From Pseudeuparius sepicola (Eukaryota > Arthropoda > Insecta > Coleoptera > Anthribidae): a stretch of 64,000 nt of DNA. The stretch covers positions 43,213,223 to 43,277,222 of the forward strand of contig OY987303.1 of the NCBI GenBank assembly GCA_963920635.1. The letters are read 5' to 3'. Numbering within the stretch: position 1 is the first letter of the stretch; every line of letters begins with the position of its first letter. Under the pieces are notes generated by a model, which saw nothing but the letters and a program-made list of their open reading frames with translations, was not told the origin of the DNA and ran no database searches. Below, piece by piece: positions 19,382-30,222 of the stretch. Position numbers and translations under genes: made by a program.

Positions 19382-20083
19382 TTACAATATCAATAATTTC
19401 ATAATAGTTTTGAGCCTCGTTCTACTTGTAAAGTCAGCACTACTTCATTTTTCCTGGTAAACATTAAATAAAATCCATATTTCACTCTACTAAAAAAATG
19501 CTTATTTTCTATTTAAAAAAATTCAGTCATTTTTATAGGGCTTTCGTAATAAATAAAAGTTGGCATTTATTGCCTATTTTTTCTGGACAATTTCCGACGA
19601 AAATAGAAGTCACAACAGAGATACCTACCAAATTACTATAATTATAATTTCCTTTCCAAAAATAGTAAAATAAGTTCATACACAACTTTTTCAACTTGAT
19701 AATGTGCAAAACAAGCAAACAATACAATCATAAATGCACCGATACATTAGGCATCGTTTGTAAGTGTTTCATGGAAATGTTCAAAATGGAAGAAGCTCTA
19801 TCTACTAACAATAATTCTTTTTGATAAACTACTAAATAAATTATAAATGAAAATTACAATAATTTCATTAGAAATACGGTCACAACTGTTAATTCTTAAA
19901 TTCATTATTTTAGAGCTATGGATAAATAAATGCAAATTTTACAACCTATTACATAAATAGAATTAGAACCTATTTCAAAAATAGAATTAGCCATGGATAA
20001 TCTACTGATAACATACATAGAAAAATTCATACTACTCTATAAAGAGATCCAAGAATTTAAATTTGAGTGCCCAAATTTAAATT
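19382..20083. other. No gene recognised; AT-rich spacer between convergent genes
   Basis: Very AT-rich sequence with no recognisable domain, between the inverted-repeat element and the 3' end of the YqaJ relic. Confidence 0.4.
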
Positions 20084-21803
20084 CTATATATTCTTGAAAC
20101 TTTTATAAAGCAATGGGAAAACGTTGTTTGACCAAAAGGCTTGTGCGGCATCAATGAGACTATTTAAAATATCTTGATGGTAATAAATAAGGTAATAATC
20201 TATACTGTTATTTTCTTCAAAATTGGTATTGGCAGCACAAAATATTACATAAATGCATTTGCAGCTGAATTTGGCCCATACATTTATTTGTAATTCTTCA
20301 ATTTTTTACATACTTACAAACTAACTGTTTTTGAATTACTACGGCATTTAATTTCAACTACATATAGATCAGATAGACCTTCTGGAGAAGCTCCTAGCCA
20401 TGGGATAAAGAGAGTATAAGCCCTGTTTTCTTAAATTTTACATCAACTCTTACCTCAAGTTCATGTAAAACTTTCTCTTCCAATTGTCTTCCTCGTTTCA
20501 TAGCTGATGTCTCTGATATTGTGCGCTCCCATACTAACATCTCAACCAATGCCCCGTCTACTTTTTTGCACCTTGCAGCTTCATAAATGCTGTTATGACC
20601 TTAACTCGCGCCAAAGCTTACATTGTGCCTGCTCAACAGTTATTTGGCATGCGTGTTCACATGCAGATTTGTTTAAAATTGTTTTTGCATATGAACAAAA
20701 ATCTACTTGAGAACTTACATTAAACTATTTTTTTTAATGTCAAAATATTATACGTATATGCCAAGACTATTTAAAGAATGTTCTTCCTCTTGAGAATATT
20801 TCAGAAGTTGACTTGAACATCCGGCTTGTTGTCCAAATTTAACAACTTTCTCTAGAAAATTGTTGTATGGTGCACATCTAGATCTGACTGTTCCAAAGTA
20901 ATGGACATTGATATATTTCAGTGTTGTAGCAATTCCTGCCAGCTTAGACTTTTTCCAGTAGCATTTAACATCGGTTGGTGATGGATCTTCGCTGCGCCTG
21001 TGAAGCCACATCATGAATGTAATAATTGCATGCTTACACCTAAAAAACACAATATATAAATTTTCATTTTTAAATAATTTAAGTGAATTTGTGAAAGTAC
21101 ATAAAAAATAAAAATTCATAAATTCCTACAAAAATTATGCATATTTCAGGTTTTTTATTATCTTTTCCGAATCAAAATTAATAATTATTAGTTACCAAAA
21201 TCTGTAATACTATATTTTAAGTACTTTATTATTTACATATCATATTTAGTTGTGGACTAGTTACTTGTTTTAAATACTATTGAAATTTGTAAGTTAAAAT
21301 GTTCAGACATTTTGTTCGCAGTAAAAGTGCCATTGCCTTTTTTTAATCCAAACTTAAATTTTTCTTTTTTTATTCAAGTGATTTACTAAATTATATTAGA
21401 ACTTTCCCTAAAACCTAAAAAGCATTGTGAAGTATCTTATCAGTGAATGTGTTGTACCAAATTTCAAAGCTATATAGCTCAGTCGTTTAAAAGCTTCTGC
21501 AATAGCACACAAACACGTTATACGTAAACTTAAACTATCTGTTTAAGCTGTGTATAGGATATCGTGTACCTATTAATAAAGAATAATAAATAAATAAATA
21601 CAATAATATTTTGAATATTTACCTTTAGAAGCAGCACAATCTTGACAATCCACAGATGTAACTTTTTCATCAACTTCATCAACTACTATTACAACATTAT
21701 AACCTTTGGATCGAAATTTATGTTCAAAACACACCCTTGCTTTGACAGTGCACTTTCCCCCTTCTCGCCCATCGCTGTATCCCCGTAATTTTCCCGTCCA
21801 GCA
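20084..21803 (-). pseudogene. YqaJ-type exonuclease with SWIM-like zinc finger, decayed, multi-exon
   Basis: Minus-strand blocks match the YqaJ proteins of ISL2EU transposons. Block 1 (21803-21623) reads KARVCFEHKF, VVIVVDEVDEKVTSVDCQDC and ends at a GTAAAT donor. Block 2 (from 21039) reads CKHAIITFMMWLHRRSEDPS, the CxCx-CxH SWIM motif shared with block 1. Block 3 (about 20620-20456) reads IYEAARCKKVDGALVE and AMKRGRQLEEKVLHELE. Block 4 (about 20430-20300) holds the PD-(D/E)XK-like core ASPEGLSDLYVVEIKC. Stops and frame changes interrupt the blocks. The longest intron (21040-21622) ends in a retroposon-like ATAA tail near 21585-21600. N-terminal exons are missing. Family members are lambda-exonuclease-like nucleases whose role in transposition is unclear. 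Confidence 0.72.
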
Positions 21804-22065
21804 CTAAAAATTTTTCACAATAATAATAATAAGTACTAACAATAAATAATCCGCACAATAACCTAAGTTACTCCAGAAGTAATTCTAAATCTAATGTATG
21901 TGCAGTAATGTACAGGGGCGAGGGGGCAATTATTATTACTTAATTGCCTTTTGTGGTCAGAGCCAGACTACTACGTTCTAAGTAGTACAACAATCGTTCG
22001 AGTACTTATACCATGGTAAAACGGAAACCCCTTAAAACTATCTTATTTTTAAAAATTTATCAATA
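21804..22065. other. No gene recognised
   Basis: Flank of the YqaJ relic, with a CA/TAA-rich stretch near 21810-21850. The expected N-terminal YqaJ exon was not found here. Confidence 0.35.
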
Positions 22066-23236
22066 AGGGTGATTCAGTTTTAATCTGCAACACTTCAACA
22101 GGTGATAGAAAACCAAAAAATAACCGCACCTTCTTCTATAAACTATATCATTTTAAGGCCTTATAAAAAAGTTACAGGGTGTTAAATTTGCAAGAAATAT
22201 GTGGAATTCATTGAATATTTTACAAACTAGTTGAGATATTTCAGTCATATTTGGTACACGTTATAAGGCATGGGTTAGCATAAAACCTGTTAATATCAAC
22301 CGTCTTGAACAACCAGTGGCGTAGAAATGGGTAATTAGTATAATTTATTTTAGAAAAAAAAATAGAATCACCTTGTATAGCAATAAAAATGTATTCAAAT
22401 TCTTATGTAAATTTTTATTGTAAACAAAAACGTTCTCTTAGCATTTTTTCATATGTGTCATGGTTTCATAGCAAATTTGATTTTTTCGTATTATTTCGGG
22501 GTACTTAACTTAAAACTTTTCTCCATAAGTAACACTCAAAGTAGAAAAAATGTGTTTTCTACTTTAAATACAGTAACTTTTCCCAATAAACTTGTCCGTT
22601 CAAGGTTTTACTTTTCAAGATACAGAGCGTAACATTAATTGTATCTTCCTTAAATGTTTTAGACTCTGTGTCTTCAAAAGTATAGCCTTAAATAGGTGAG
22701 TTTATTGGAAAAAGTTACTTTATTTCAGGTAGAAAACACATTTCTTCTACTTTAAGTGTTACTTATGGAGAAAAGTTTTAAGTTAATTTTTCAGAAGTAC
22801 CCCGAAATAATACGAAAAAATCAAATTTGCTATGAAACCATGACACATATGAAAAAATGCTAAGAGAACGTTTTTGTTTACAATAAAAATTTACATAAGA
22901 ATTTGAATACATTTTATTGCTATACAAGGTGGTTCTATTTTTTTTTCTAAAATAAATTATACTAATTACCCATTTCTACGCCACTGGTTGTTCAAGATGT
23001 TTGATATTAACAGGTTTTATGTTAACCCATGCCGTTAAAACGTGTACCAAATATGACTTAAATATCTCAACTAGTTTGTAAAATATTCAATAAATTCCAC
23101 ATATTTCTTGCCACTTTAACACCCTGTAACTTTTTTATAAGGCCTTAAAATGATATAGTTTATACAAGAAAGTGCGGTTATTTTTTGGTTTTCTATGACC
23201 TGTTGAAGTGTTGCAGATTAAAACTGAATCTCCCTG
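22066..23236. mobile_element. Long fold-back element, about 1.17 kb with arms over 500 bp
   Basis: The ends are AGGGTGATTCAGTTTTAATC and the inverse of CAGGGAGATTCAGTTTTAATC, flanked by TA on both sides (22064-22065 and 23237-23238). The arms stay complementary with scattered mismatches almost to a short centre near 22600-22700. TA duplication and CAGGG-like ends point to a Tc1/mariner-mobilised non-autonomous element. No transposase sequence remains. A transcript through it would fold into a long hairpin. Confidence 0.85.
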
Positions 23237-23643
23237 TATTTTGAAAGTTGCAAGGAAATTTGAAATGTCAAAATTCTAACCTAAAACCCCCAGATTTAGG
23301 ATGCCCCGTGAAACCACATTTAATCAAGAAGCGGTTTTTCGTAAATATTCAATCGTGCCTTTCTGAAAATTGTTTTGGCTAGGTTGGGCCTAGGTACGGA
23401 ATTTGGGCTCAACATACTTCTAAGCACCATAATAGCGCCTTTAAAATGGTCCCTAGCTCCAAGTTCTCCCTTTATTAATAACTCATAATACTGTACTAAT
23501 ACTACAACATACAAACCTTTGCAGTTTTATTCCATGAATTTCGGCAGACGTGAATATCGGATTATTGGAAAAGAAAAAGAATTGTGCTAGCATGAAAGTG
23601 TCCAATTTTGGCAAATTATTGGACTGTTCTTTCACGTAATCCT
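23237..23643. other. No gene recognised
   Basis: Intergenic DNA between the fold-back element and the LTR-like repeat. An open stretch at 23320-23514 on the minus strand has no family features. Confidence 0.35.
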
Positions 23644-23686
23644 TGTAGGTAGTGTAAGTAATAACTTACTACTTACACTACCTACA
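23644..23686. repeat. Perfect 17-bp hairpin
   Basis: TGTAGGTAGTGTAAGTA and its exact complement TACTTACACTACCTACA enclose the 9-base loop ATAACTTAC. It lies just upstream of the LTR-like repeat. Function unknown. Confidence 0.6.
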
Positions 23687-23710
23687 CAGCTACACACTAG
23701 AAATAACCGT

Positions 23711-23900
23711 TATAAGGAAAGGCTTCCTAAAATGGAAAAAAACACAGTCCCATTGTTTGCGCAATGTCACCCACTGGTGATAGATTGGCAGTCAGACAAC
23801 GGTGCTAGTGTTAGGACAGATACTTGGTACTTCTACCAAAGTTTAATAAATTTGATATCTTTCATTGTTGAACTACGAGCTTACTTATCTTCTCCTCACA
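23711..23900 (+). repeat. LTR-like direct repeat, copy 1
   Basis: This 190-base segment matches 28442-28630 in the same orientation with about 10% difference (shared CAGATACTTGGTACTTCTAC). It ends in CTCACA and is followed by TGCAGCGGCGGGAT, which could be a damaged tRNA primer site. With the protease and RT remnants before copy 2 it suggests a disrupted Ty3/gypsy element. Confidence 0.6.
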
Positions 23901-24004
23901 GTGCAGCGGCGGGATAGTCTCCAAGCGTTGACTGATATATTTTTAAAGACTGCTCACGGCTGTCACATCCGACACATTTTTGGCTCACCGTGCGCTTTCC
24001 GGAG

Positions 24005-25257
24005 ATAAAATACCATGATACAAAATAAAGAAGATAAGATACAGCGCATGTGGGCGTGGCCAATGTGACGTCACCTTGTGTTGAGGTCCGCCATAATGAG
24101 CTAAACTTTGTGTCTATTTGACAGTTCATTCGAGTTCATAGCAAATATCTTTTTAAAATAACAGTTTTAAAAGTAGTGTTTTTATGAAAAATGAGGTGTG
24201 CGGTGTATAGATGTTCTGGGGACAATACGTGCAAGGGTTTTGTACCCGGTACCAAGTTTTTTAGCTTTCCGAAAGACAAGGAAATCCAAGGAGTTTGGAA
24301 ACATTTGTGTAAACGCAAGAGCAGTTTTAATTTTATAAATTTGCTCGTGTTTGCTGTAAGCATTTTATTGAAACCGACTATGAGCGCAGTCTGAAACATG
24401 AATTGCTAGGATATAAACCAGAAAAACACCGTCCCTTGAAAGAAGACGCTATTGTAAATTTAAATTTTAAATAGGTAGGTGTTTAAATTTGTTTATTAAG
24501 GTATAAAGGTATAATGCATGATATAATATAATATACCCATTATGTGTGCTTAAATTCTCTACATGATTATATAGGTATCATATCCATAGGTGCATGTTTT
24601 AATAAAGAACTTCAATATTACCGTCTTCCTTATCTATTTTCTATTTTTGCATACTTAAACTAAAATTCAAGCAACAATTAAAAACTTATACCTATGCAAA
24701 TTACCACACTTTACAACGATAAAGCGTCCCTTCCTTTTTTAATATTTTACTTTTTTATATAAGAAATGTATTCTTGCACAGTAAAACTATACCTACCCAT
24801 TGTGTGCGCTTAAATTATCTACATGATTATATAGATATCATATCCATTATCCATAGGTTCATGTTTTAATAAAGAATTTCAATATTACCGTCTTCCTTAT
24901 CTATTTTCTATTTTTGCATACTAAAACTAAAATTCAAGCAACAATTAAAACAATAACTTAAAATTTATATCTATGCAAATTCCCACACTTTCCAACGATA
25001 AAGCGTTTCTTCCTTTTTTAATACTTTACTTTTTTCTGTAAGAAATGTGTTCTTGCACAGTAGAACTATATATCGAACAATAAATAAAACACTAACTTCA
25101 TAAATTATAATTAAACTCCGACGTTTCCCAAGGATAATGCGTATTTCGCGCCATATACATTTAAAAATCTAACACAAGGTGACGTCATGCGCGAATGCAT
25201 ACGAAATTGGGACGCGCCAATATCATATCTTCTTTTTGATGTATCATGATAAAATAC
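24005..25257. mobile_element. P-like DNA transposon, non-autonomous, with a THAP-domain remnant
   Basis: The element proper is 24014-25248. Its ends read CATGATACA and the inverse TGTATCATG, followed inward by similar AAGAAGATAxGATA. Known P elements also begin CATGAT. Inside, a perfect 17-bp subterminal inverted repeat occurs (TGACGTCACCTTGTGTT at 24066-24082, its complement at 25171-25187), as in P elements. A 9-bp direct repeat ATAAAATAC flanks it (24005-24013 and 25249-25257). P elements usually make 8 bp. The THAP domain inside also fits P transposase, whose DNA-binding domain is a THAP finger. The catalytic part is absent, so it is an internal-deletion derivative. Confidence 0.68.
24191..24474 (+). 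pseudogene. THAP zinc-finger domain of P-like transposase, frameshifted
   Basis: The ATG at 24191 opens MRCAVYRCSGDN, giving the first C-x4-C of the finger, then FFSFPKDKEIQGVWKHLCK with the AVP-like and tryptophan positions of THAP domains. The second half continues in another frame as ARVCCKHFIETDYERSLKHE (C-x2-H) and ends LKEDAIVNLNFK with TAG at 24474. The two halves together match one THAP domain of about 90 residues, so a single frameshift near 24335 breaks it. A spliced micro-intron is less likely. In P elements the domain binds the transposon ends. Confidence 0.72.
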
Positions 25258-25422
25258 AATGCAGAATACATTGTTAGCCACTAGAGCCATCTGTTTTCCA
25301 GGACATAAAGCTATAGCCGTGAGAAGTCTTTATATGAATACGTCAGTCAACGCTCCAAGCCTGTTTCGAAAATCAAGAAGTGCAGGTACAAGGTTAGGAT
25401 TTTTTGATATTTTGACACAAAA
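25258..25422. other. No gene; right part of an outer inverted repeat
   Basis: Sequence near 25316-25362 is an imperfect inverse of 23922-23968 (shared core AGCGTTGACTGA), so an older inverted-repeat element may surround the P-like insertion. Confidence 0.35.
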
Positions 25423-26117
25423 GGTACATACAGGTTTTAGGGTGTTTATTAATGTGCTTTATAGGTTATTACAATGTACAGGGTGTTCCCGTATATTTTG
25501 ACCCATCCCTAGAGCCTATATTTTTTGAGTTAAAGTTAAAGTTAGAAATTTACTTTAATGAAAGTTGTAAGGTTTTTTCTGAACCGCTAAGATCTTTTAC
25601 TAGACAAAACAAATGAGCGTAGCAAATTTATGAAAAAATATAAACTTACTTTTTTTAATGGAACACTGTATATTTGTGGATTTTTTGAATTGCACGCATT
25701 TTTCCGATTCCAACAATATAAATATGTTATATGTTTGCTCTAAGCATTCGCATGATATTCCAAATTGCAAATAAATACGATCTTTATATTTAATCAAGGT
25801 TGCCATGGAAAAACATTTCAACTTAGGCAAAGGGCATTCCAGTCAATCCATTATTTTTGGGACAATACACCTTGGTACCCTACAAATTTCATTTAAGTAA
25901 TTTTTTTCTAACTCGAAAAAGGGAGGCTCTAGGGGTGGGTCAAAATATAAGGGAACACCCTGTACAGGATCTATATCGGGGTACATACAGTATGGTGTTT
26001 ATTAGTATACTTTATAGGTTATTAGGGCATACAGGATGTATATCAGGATACATAAAGGTTGTTCAGTGTTTGTTATGTTCACTATAGGTTTTTAGTTATT
26101 ACGATGTACAGGATATA
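25423..26117. repeat. Minisatellite (about 70-bp unit), interrupted by a MITE
   Basis: Units containing GGTGTTTATTA.TGT.CTTTATAGGTTATTA and TACAGGAT.TATATC.GG lie at about 25423-25478, 25963-26048 and 26049-26117, and a last part unit at 27326-27355. Two inverted-repeat elements are inserted in the array at TA sites. Confidence 0.65.
25479..25962. mobile_element. TA-flanked inverted-repeat element (MITE), 484 bp
   Basis: The ends CAGGGTGTTCCCGTATATTT and the inverse AAATATAAGGGAACACCCTG continue as matching arms for about 40 bases (TTGACCC, CTAGAGCCT) and more weakly to 100. TA flanks both sides. CAGGGTGTTC ends are typical of Tc1/mariner-type elements. Confidence 0.85.
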
Positions 26118-27325
26118 CAGTGCCCGCCAAAAAGTCTGCACCATATAGGAAAAATTTTTAGTAAATAACTTACGGAAAATTTGTTTGCGGCATCAGGTTT
26201 TGCTTGCTCTAGAACCAAAATTGAGATAATTAAATGTTGTGATGTAGTCTCTTTTATATGTCAAATTTGACATTAAAAAAAGTCCGAAAAATGGTCTTAT
26301 TTAAGCGAATTTCGAAAAAAGTTATAAGAAAAATATGTTTCTTTCGCAATTCTATACCCCTATGCAAAATTTCAAGAGCCTACTACGATTTTCATATTTT
26401 GCCCTTTGTTTGGTATTATTGGACATATTATTTTAAATTTTCTAGATATTTCTGATCAGATCAGCATCACAGAAATATTTGTGTGTTTTTACAACCATTT
26501 ACTATAGAAAGAAGTTTGTAAATCGAATTTATGTGTTTATCTGTAAAAATGATATCAGTTTTGCACCAAGCGTGCTTCTTCAACAAGCCCTCATTTTAAT
26601 ATTTTTGCAAAAAAAAGGAAAAGAAGGATATTTAGGCCGTAAACTAAGTATTGTGCAGTATGTATTCAGTCAATGAGTGTTTTAAATTACATAGGATCGA
26701 CTTTTATGGATTAACAAATACGGAAAAGGGCAACAAAGGGCAAAATATGTAATTTAAAACACTCATTGACTGAATACATACTGCACAATACTTAGTTTAC
26801 GGCCTAAATATCCTTCTTTTCCTTTTTTTTGCAAAAATATTAAAATGAGGGCTTGTTGAAGAAGCACGCTTGGTGCAAAACTGATATCATTTTTACAGAT
26901 AAACACATAAATTCGATTTACAAACTTCTTTCTATAGTAAATGGTTGTAAAAACACACAAATATTTCTGTGATGCTGATCTGATCAGAAATATCTAGAAA
27001 ATTTAAAATAATATGTCCAATAATACCAAACAAAGGGCAAAATATGAAAATCGTAGTAGGCTCTTGAAATTTTGCACAGTGGTATAAAATTGCGAAAGAA
27101 ACATATTTTCCTTATGACATTTTTCGAAATTCGGTTAAATAAGCCCATTTTTTGGACATTTTTTTCATTAATGTCAAATTTGACATATAAAAAGACTACG
27201 TCACAACATTTGATTATGTCAATTTTGGTTCTAGATCAAGCAAAACCTGATGCCGCAAACAAATTTTCCGTAAGTTATTTACTAAAAATTTTTCCCATAT
27301 GGTGCAGACTTTTTGGCGGGCATTG
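26118..27325. mobile_element. Long fold-back element, 1.2 kb, with identical inner arms
   Basis: The ends CAGTGCCCGCCAAAAAGTC and the inverse GACTTTTTGGCGGGCATTG are flanked by TA. The arms run about 577 bases each (26118-26694 and 26749-27325) around a centre of roughly 54 bases. The outer 230 bases of the arms differ at several percent of positions including small indels, while the inner 340 bases look identical. Identical 65-codon open stretches on opposite strands are a by-product of this symmetry and not genes. Confidence 0.88.
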
Positions 27326-27355
27326 TATATCGGGATACATACAGTGTGAATATTG

Positions 27356-27598
27356 GGATTGGAATCTAGTAAGTTAAAGTTAATGGTGAATTCGGCGCAA
27401 GCCTTGGTAGACACTGGCTGTTCATCTGTAGTTATCCGAGAGCAAGACGCCAACAAGTTAAGATTGACGTGGCGTCCTAATCCAGTAGTCATTTCTGGAT
27501 TAGGAGATTGGACGATTGGCGCTTTGGGTGTCAACAGTTTCCACTTAAGAGTCGACCAAGCTAGAGATGACATAGATGCAGTGATCCTTGAAGACTAA
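27356..27598 (+). pseudogene. Ty3/gypsy-type aspartic protease fragment
   Basis: The frame reads KLMVNSAQALVDTGCSSVVI, with the DTG aspartate signature, then PVVISGLGDWTIGALGVN and ends soon after. It is the protease of a retrotransposon pol and is followed after 200 bases by RT/RNase H remnants in the same direction. Confidence 0.65.
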
Positions 27599-28441
27599 GT
27601 GCTTCCAAAAATACCTCTCATAGTTAGTCGCTCATTTATGAATGGCAGGAATAAGCAACTGACGGAGGCGAACCGGAACTTTTCGCCGGTTTATCATCAA
27701 TGTCCCGTATAAACCTGCTTGCAAAAGAGAATATAATAATTCCCCTGGACATATAGCCAATAAAACCAACTGGACTATTTAGGTCACGAAATTTCTGGTG
27801 AAGGAGTGAAACCAGGCAAGCGAAAAACTGAGGCTATTGAAAATTTTCCCCAACCCCGTAACGCACACGATGTTTTTTATTTTATGTACATCTCGGGATA
27901 CTTCAGGAAGTATATTAAACACCTTTCGTTTCTTACTCGTCCATTAACCCAACTTACTAAAAAGGTTGTTCTATTTAAATGGGAGGCAACCGAACAGGCC
28001 GCATTCGAAAAATTGAAAGAAAAATTAAGATAAAATCCGCAGGCGGAAACCGAACTACATACGGATGCATACAAGTATACGGTATTGCAGGTATAATGCT
28101 CCAAAAACAAGATGATGGATGCAAAAAGCCTGTCATGTATTACAGCAGGCAAACAAGTAAAGAAGAGCAACGTTATCACTCGTAAGAGCTTGAGACGCTG
28201 TGGTAAACTCTATGAAGCACTATAGTTTATCATATCGGAATACACTTTAAGGTGGTAACAGATTGCCACGCTGTGCGTATGACTCTTTCTAAACGGGGCC
28301 TGATACCTAGGACTGGTAGATAGTGGTTGTCTACGCAGGAGCTTAATCCCACAATTGAATACCAACAATATGTAAACAATTATCTTAGTGAGACCGACGT
28401 GGCGCACCACGAAGACGTTTTTGAACAATAGCGTGGCCGAC
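27599..28441 (+). pseudogene. Ty3/gypsy RT-RNase H remnant
   Basis: At 27806-28033 the frame reads KPGKRKTEAIENFPQPRN, YISGYFRKYIKHLSFLTRPL and FKWEATEQAAFEKLKEKL, the RT thumb and connection. After a frame change, GIAGIMLQKQDDGCKKPVMYYSRQ and SKEEQRYHS belong to RNase H. Most of the RT palm and all of integrase are missing. An LTR-like repeat follows at once. Confidence 0.7.
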
Positions 28442-28630
28442 TATAAGGAAATGCTTCATAAAATGAAAAAAAAAACACAGTCGCATTGTTTGCGTAATGC
28501 CACCCACTGGTGAAAGATTGGCAGTCAGGCAACGGTAGTGTTAGGACAGATACTTGGTACTTCTACCAAAGTTTAATAAATTTTATATCTTTCGTTGTTG
28601 AACTACGAGTTTACTTATCTTCTTCTCACA
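28442..28630 (+). repeat. LTR-like direct repeat, copy 2
   Basis: Matches 23711-23900 in the same orientation. It begins after TGTGG/CCGAC in the RNase H remnant and ends TTCTCACA. It is a candidate 3' LTR of the Ty3/gypsy relic. Confidence 0.6.
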
Positions 28631-30222
28631 CAATAACACTATAATAAATCAATCTACTTATTAAACTACTAGGTTAATTAATAAATCGCACAGATATCCA
28701 CTAATGTTTTGATTGAGCGTCATACCGAATGACAGTTGGCATGACGGGACGCCAGATGCCGTGGCCTTCAATAACAAATCAGATGCCTAGAGGGGCGGGT
28801 GGCGTTGCCACATAAGTGAATATTTCCTCATATTGAAGTCTGAATATTTATCGTATGTTCCGTATATCCGTATACAGATATTTTAACCAAAGTATCAACG
28901 TGAGAGACATGAAGGATAATAGTTTCCAACGTGTGCAGCACAAGCAGACACCATTTTGCTATAGAGAAGTCAATATACGGAACACATTCACAGTGTTTGT
29001 GTTTATATTTTGTGTGCAATTGCGTTACTTAAAGCTCAAAGGTTGCAAGACATTAAATTATAGATATTCATAGGCAAGCTGGAGACATTTTCATAGAAAA
29101 GTACTATTATTTACCTTTGTTCCACGAATTATCGCAAACGGACATCGGCAAAATTGCAATTGTGTTTTTCCTGACAGACACAGAGATTGCAAAGATTGGC
29201 GATCTGGGCAATAATACGACGAAACTGTAGATTTCAGGGCAAGTAAACAATTACCATAATAACCATAAGGCAATAAGGTAAGATAAAGCCAAAATTTACA
29301 GGTAGCGATAAACTTAAAAAACAACAAAAAGAAATGCAGGCAAACATTAGTCGACAAAATATCATAATATGAACATGAAATAACTTTAATGTACAATATT
29401 TAAACATATATTTATATTAAACTGAGTAGCTCAATAAACAAAAATGGATAAGCTTTCGTAGCTTGAAAAGCAAATAAACAAAAATATGTATGCATAGGTC
29501 TTCAATACGAATACGCCCAATAATGAATTTTGGTAATCAATCAAGGTAAAACAGCCAATAAAAGGTACTTATCTTGGTGTCACGGCAGATCCGATTACTC
29601 TAACGTAAAAGCATAGGTTTCCACCCAACCAATCTTCGTCCTTCTCTTGACTAACCAAAATTCTCAAAACTGTGACAAACGGCTGCAGTACTGGTGGGTA
29701 GCACTGGCAGAAGGCAAACAGTGAGTCGGCTCACCAACTAGTCTGGTCATATAATAGAATTTTAGTAGACTCCCCTGGCATATTTCATTTTTGCCGGTTC
29801 CTCTCAATTTTTAAATAAAAAATAATCCAAAATTTTAAGGTATTGCTCCTTTTGCTCACAAAAGATGGCGCTAGATACAATCGATATGCTGAAAGTCCTC
29901 TGTACCTAAATTCACACAATCTTCCTTGTTATTATTTGTGAATTGTCGATTTTCTACAAATCTAATCTAACTACTTATCCTTGGTGTACTTCAAACTTCA
30001 AACATTTCAAACTGAAATAATTTTAATTTTGAGATTTTGGTTTTAACGTTATACCGAGTTTTTATTATTATCTATATCTATTAAAACTAGAGTTGCCAAA
30101 TGTCCGGACATTTATTTTCAGAGAAATGTCCAGCCAATGTCTCCGTAATATGTCCGGACACTTATCAGACATTTATAAAATAAGCTAAAAACATCACCAT
30201 CCTATTGGATTTAAGTAGAGCT
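28631..30222. other. No gene recognised
   Basis: Open stretches at 28855-29073 (+) and 29091-29396 (-) have no family features. AAGCAAATAAACAAAAAT-type runs near 29430-29490 suggest a retroposon tail, but nothing firm. Confidence 0.4.

Larger units (their letters stand above)
16955..21803. mobile_element. ISL2EU/IS4EU-type DNA transposon relic 1 (THAP-DDE and YqaJ genes, convergent)
   Basis: The plus strand carries a THAP domain and a DDE_Tnp_4-type transposase (to 18793). The minus strand carries a YqaJ-type exonuclease with a SWIM-like zinc finger (21803 to 20084). Convergent transposase and YqaJ genes are the known architecture of ISL2EU (IS4EU) transposons. Both genes are decayed. A 515-bp inverted-repeat element sits between them. 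Terminal inverted repeats were not located, so the limits given are those of the coding remnants. Confidence 0.7.

Noticed and set aside
26479..26960. Two identical 65-codon open stretches on opposite strands
   Set aside because: They are the same sequence in the two arms of a fold-back element. The symmetry explains them and no domain is present.
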